Shown: in pieces, positions 60,759 to 64,000 of the stretch | Layout of the letters: every line of letters starts with the position of its first letter | Position numbering within the stretch: the first letter of the stretch is position 1 | Source: Rhynchospora pubera | Taxonomy: Eukaryota; Streptophyta; Magnoliopsida; Poales; Cyperaceae | DNA length: 64,000 nt | Direction: 5' to 3' | Assembly (NCBI GenBank): GCA_028095005.1 | Contig: CM051462.1 | Span: 84,269,846 to 84,333,845 of the forward strand | The notes under the pieces: model-generated | The model's input: only the letters and a program-made list of their open reading frames with translations | What the model was told of the DNA's origin: nothing | The model's database searches: none | Made by a program: the position numbers and the translations under genes

Positions 60759-61035
60759 TGAAGGCTCCGTGGCAAAAGCCAGGGGCAAATTTTGGGAAAA
60801 GTTATTTACAAACAAATTCACCAGAAGTGAGGAAAAACGGGAAAAAAAAAAAACTAATTAAGAAAACTCCAACGTCCCAAAGCCCTCAGGCGTGCTGAAG
60901 CCACAACCTCACATCATTTTCATCAATCTGTTCCATTGCCATGAACGGATGAAGGCTACCTCTATTGAAGATTTTCTTATTACGTGCTTTCCAGATGCAC
61001 CAAGAAGAAGCCAGCTATCAAAGTTTAGTGGGATC
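60755..61035 (-). mobile_element. 5'-truncated LINE fragment, minus strand
   Basis: On the minus strand about 61003-60894 reads 'WCIWKARNKKIFNRGSLHPF' and 'DENDVRLWLQHA', the region before the 3' end of plant L1-type ORF2. About 100 bp later 'tttgccacggagccttc' runs into a long A tract at about 60759-60750, the expected tail. It is truncated and not functional. The left (5') limit near 61035 is a guess. Confidence 0.72.
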
Positions 61036-62776
61036 AAGGGTTAAAGTTAGTATTTTAGAATTAGTGTTTGAGGTTAAAATTAATAAAAATTAGTACTAAT
61101 TTAAAATTAGTAATTGTTGTTTGTCATGATCAAAATGAATGCATTCATTATAATCTAGACATTTTAAAATTAGAATATTTTAAATTTTGATATTTTCAAA
61201 ATTTAAAATTTTAAAAAGTTGAAATTAAAAAAATTAAAAAAATTTAGACCGATTCAACAGCAGTTAGACCAGTTGATTGCTTCAACTCAATGTCCTGAAA
61301 ACCAAACCGTACATGGAACCGATAATGATGTTAGACTGTTAGTTCGATGGTTCAATCGATTTGACAAGTTGAATCGGATTATTGTTTAATTAAAGTTAGT
61401 AATTGTTGTTTGACATGAAAGATTAAAATTAGTGATCAAAGTAACTACATTCACTTATAACATTAATTTTAATCTAGACATTTTAGAATTCAAAAATTTA
61501 AAATCTTGATATTTTCAAAATTTGAAATTTAAAAATTTTGAAAATTTAAAAAGTTGAAATTTAAAAAATTTGAAATTTTGAAAATTGAAATTTGGAAATT
61601 GAAATTTGAAATTTTGAAATTTTGAAATTTGAAAATTTAAAATATAAAATTTTGAAATTTTAAAGATTCTTCTCAAAGTTTTAATTTTCATATATGATAT
61701 AATTTTTCTTTTTTTGGTGTTTGAAGAAAGCTCAAATATAAAATGGCCAAGTTAGAGAGGTAGTGCTAATCCCATTGACCCCAAAATTATTTGGCGATGC
61801 AAGATTTATAGATTAGCTCGTTGATCCAAAATTCAAGCTAAACTTGGCACTACCAAACGAGCCCCAAATGAGTAAAAAATGTATAGCCTGTTGGAGTTAC
61901 AAAGGTGTATATTACGTTGATACCAATTTGTCATATTCTTTTCCATAGACCAAGTCATCATGGTATGCAGGCGGCAGACGGCAGGAACATCTTACAGCAG
62001 ATATTTAGCATACATGAAATTAGTCTAATTTTAAGGGTGCATTTGGATAGTTTAAAATAAAATTAGAATTAGTTATTCAGAGTAAAAAAAAATATTATCT
62101 ATTAAAAAATGATTAAGAATAATTTTTTTGAATTTATTAGAGTGCTATATTTAGATTGTCCAACATCCGAAACAAATTTTTATTCTAAGTGAGTTTAGAT
62201 CTTAACGTGGATTAAATATTTATTAGGACCACTTTTTAATCGAGATTTAAAAAAAAATGATCAAACATCCTATGATTAAAAATTTATTCTGGACGTTGGA
62301 TTACTTAATAATAACACTCCACATCTTCAAAAATATTATTCTTAATTATTTATAAATAATCCTTTTTTACTCCGAATAACTAATACTAATTTTATTCTCG
62401 GATGATCTAAACGCCTCCTAAATTAGTAAACATATTTTTTTAACCTACAATTACCAAAAAAAAATACTTTAATCCCTAACCCTACTTTGTTTCATGGTGC
62501 CCCCTGATAAAACAGTACGAATAGTTAGATGCGATACTCTACAGAGCCACTGTACTTCAGGATATGTGACACTAAATTGCAACAAAAACAGATCTTAGTA
62601 TACGAATACGACACACATTTCAAACATACAGAGTTACATACATTCACGTCGCACTTTTCTGCCACCGTTCGATTAGCAAATTCTAAGACACCATACATAC
62701 ATGAATATATAATTAAAGATTTAAAGGAAAATAAAGAAGCCTCACCAAGACAGTTGCTGTCTTTTCGTGATCACCC
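61036..62776. other. AT-rich spacer with a gaaattt-type array
   Basis: At about 61480-61670 short units of 'tttgaaatt' or 'ttgaaaatt' repeat irregularly; a weaker patch is at 61150-61230. No gene is supported; the open frame at 62529-62834 has no recognisable domain and runs into the next MITE. Confidence 0.55.
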
Positions 62777-62779
62777 TAA

Positions 62780-62980
62780 GGCCTTGATCAAAATGAAGTT
62801 TACGTGGGATTTCTTTTCATTTCATTTCAATTGAATTGATTTCATAGGATTTTGTTGGATCTAATTACATAGGAATTTCAACCAAATGACACCAAATCCC
62901 TTCATTTTGATCAAGAATTTTCCAACGAAATGAAATGAAATGAAATCCCACGCTAAAAAAATGAGATTTTGATCAGGGCC
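62780..62980. mobile_element. Tourist-like MITE with GATCAAAAT-type ends, copy 2
   Basis: Inverted ends GGCCTTGATCAAAAT and ATTTTGATCAGGGCC, perfect TAA duplications (62777-62779, 62981-62983). Nearly palindromic inside ('atttcatttcaattg' and mirror). PIF/Harbinger-type by duplication size. May lie in an intron if the minus-strand gene at the right edge continues leftwards. Confidence 0.9.
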
Positions 62981-62983
62981 TAA

Positions 62984-63554
62984 GTCTAACACCAGCCTGA
63001 GCCATGAGCTGTCATTGCTACAACCAAATGAATAACGTACATTAATCAGATATCATTTCCTCCATAAAATTAAAATACAACAAGAATGCACTTCTCCTTA
63101 GATCTTGATGATAATTCCTACAACCAACTAATGGCTTAAAACCTTTAGCTTGTCTTTTCTCAACCCTGCTTTTGCATATTAGAGCCAGTTGTTTGACTGA
63201 ACTGGCATTCTAATAATTGGGTTCAATTGGGGTGCTGGTTATTGTTTGCTGACTATGACTTCGCGTTTGTCAGTTGTGTATATCAGTATCAGTCATACTG
63301 GTAGGTTCAGATGGACAGGTAGGTTGGCAGTTATCGGCTTGATATTTATAGGCTATAAAAACTGTAGTACGAGTAAATGTTTTAAGCACTTACTCCTATA
63401 GTACTTTCTGTTTTCAAGATCTGTTTCTACTATAAAAGAAACTCAGGACAATTGTCACTTTTATCAATAAGGGGAAAAAGAAGCTTCTTCTAACAGAGAG
63501 TATGATGCAACTCACAACAAATCAATTAATAATAATAAAAAAAAAGAATTAAAC
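62984..63554. other. Spacer or intron with an LTR-like stretch
   Basis: About 63225-63494 looks like a promoter-bearing solo LTR: 'tataaaaactg' then 'tatcaataagggg' and an end 'ttcttctaaca'. I find no matching start or target duplication, so this is only a suspicion. If the minus-strand gene continues, this would be intron or its end. Confidence 0.3.
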
Positions 63555-64000
63555 CTCCATCATCCCGCATTGAGGTCTGCATTGGACGCAGCGGTGTCCT
63601 CGATTGATGGATGGGAGTCCTTGCATCATGCCAGGATTTTGCATCCCTAATGAAGAAGTAAATGCATGTCAGGGGTAAGCTCAAAGCACGGCAAAGATTT
63701 GAATGACAGAAGAAAAGTAGAGTTGAAATGTTACTTACCAAAGAGGAGCTGGAGAACTGTCTGCCTCCACAATCTGGCCTTTGGCAACTGTTACAAATAA
63801 CAACTACGTAAGCATGCACCACTTTGGAAACTTAGGTTTCAGAGCGACAGTACAAGAGAGAAGAAATATACAATTGGCACTCTTCATGAGCGACTCCAGC
63901 TCGACGCGTACAGTTTCACCCTTGCAAGCAACAACTCGGCCACGATGACCCTTGTAGGGACCTATTTTTACCTTCACGAGCTTCCCTAGCAAGTCATTCC
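63555..64000 (-). CDS. SPT5/KTF1-type KOW-domain protein, three exons, partial at the right edge
   Basis: Minus-strand exons 63881-64000 (continues off the window), 63739-63787 and 63555-63646 join in frame with GT-AG junctions. The first reads 'LLGKLVKVKIGPYKGHRGRV' and 'GETVRVELESLMK', the last KOW domain of plant SPT5 or its Pol V-linked relative KTF1. The next gives 'AKGQIVEADSSPAPL'; the third gives 'DARTPIHQSRTPLRPMQTS', a short Thr-Pro/Ser-Arg repeat like the SPT5 C-terminal repeat region. SPT5 travels with RNA polymerase as an elongation factor. No further C-terminal exons are seen to the left for several kilobases, so the copy is either truncated or has a long intron. Many lines of family knowledge fit, but SPT5 and KTF1 cannot be told apart here. 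Confidence 0.72.

Noticed and set aside
63225..63494. Solo LTR of a copia-type element
   Set aside because: It has a TATA-like box and an 'ctaaca' end, but I could not find a matching TG start or a 5-bp target duplication, so it stays a suspicion noted under the spacer.

Overview
This window is nuclear DNA of a flowering plant. The evidence is intron-rich genes with GT-AG junctions, plant-only families (a P-class PPR protein, DUF538, a MIP1-type leucine zipper joined to DUF547, an ATL-like RING-H2 protein), tRNA-derived SINEs, LINE and Ty3/gypsy scraps, and many hairpin MITEs in AT-rich spacers. The species cannot be fixed from sequence alone. There is no sign of bacterial, organellar or viral genome organisation.

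Layout. 1-20 kb is gene-free and repeat-rich. It holds two SINEs, four Tourist-like MITEs, two small Mutator-like MITEs, a 1-kb element with long terminal inverted repeats (TIRs), two long hairpin elements and a LINE 3' end. 20.9-25.8 kb carries a ten-exon DUF547 gene on the plus strand with a MITE in intron 1. 29.6-33.2 kb has minus-strand exon-like pieces of an unidentified gene. 34.2-36.4 kb is a divergent DUF538 pair: the minus copy is broken, the plus copy intact. 37.5-38.0 kb is a RING-H2 gene with a 42-bp tandem duplication inside the RING. 39-45 kb is repeats. 45.9-47.5 kb is a short-chain dehydrogenase gene of five exons. 51.3-52.6 kb is a single-exon Harbinger-type transposase-derived gene that has lost the first catalytic Asp. 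53.8-56.3 kb is a PPR gene, close to Arabidopsis At1g52620 as I recall it, with a frameshift near its N-terminus. 57-61 kb is a tandem duplication loaded with nested elements. 63.6-64.0 kb holds exons of an SPT5/KTF1-type gene that runs off the right edge.

The genes form no pathway; they are independent plant loci. The most informative signal is transposon biology. Several MITE families can be delimited to the base by target-site duplications (TSDs): 9 bp for the Mutator-type, TAA/TTA for the Tourist type, 8 bp for the hAT type. One set of long hairpin elements shares a core but carries unrelated tips. Gene-level anomalies are the broken DUF538 copy, the RING insertion, the PPR frameshift and the degenerate DDE triad. 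Spacers not described individually are AT-rich and show no coding signal I can support.
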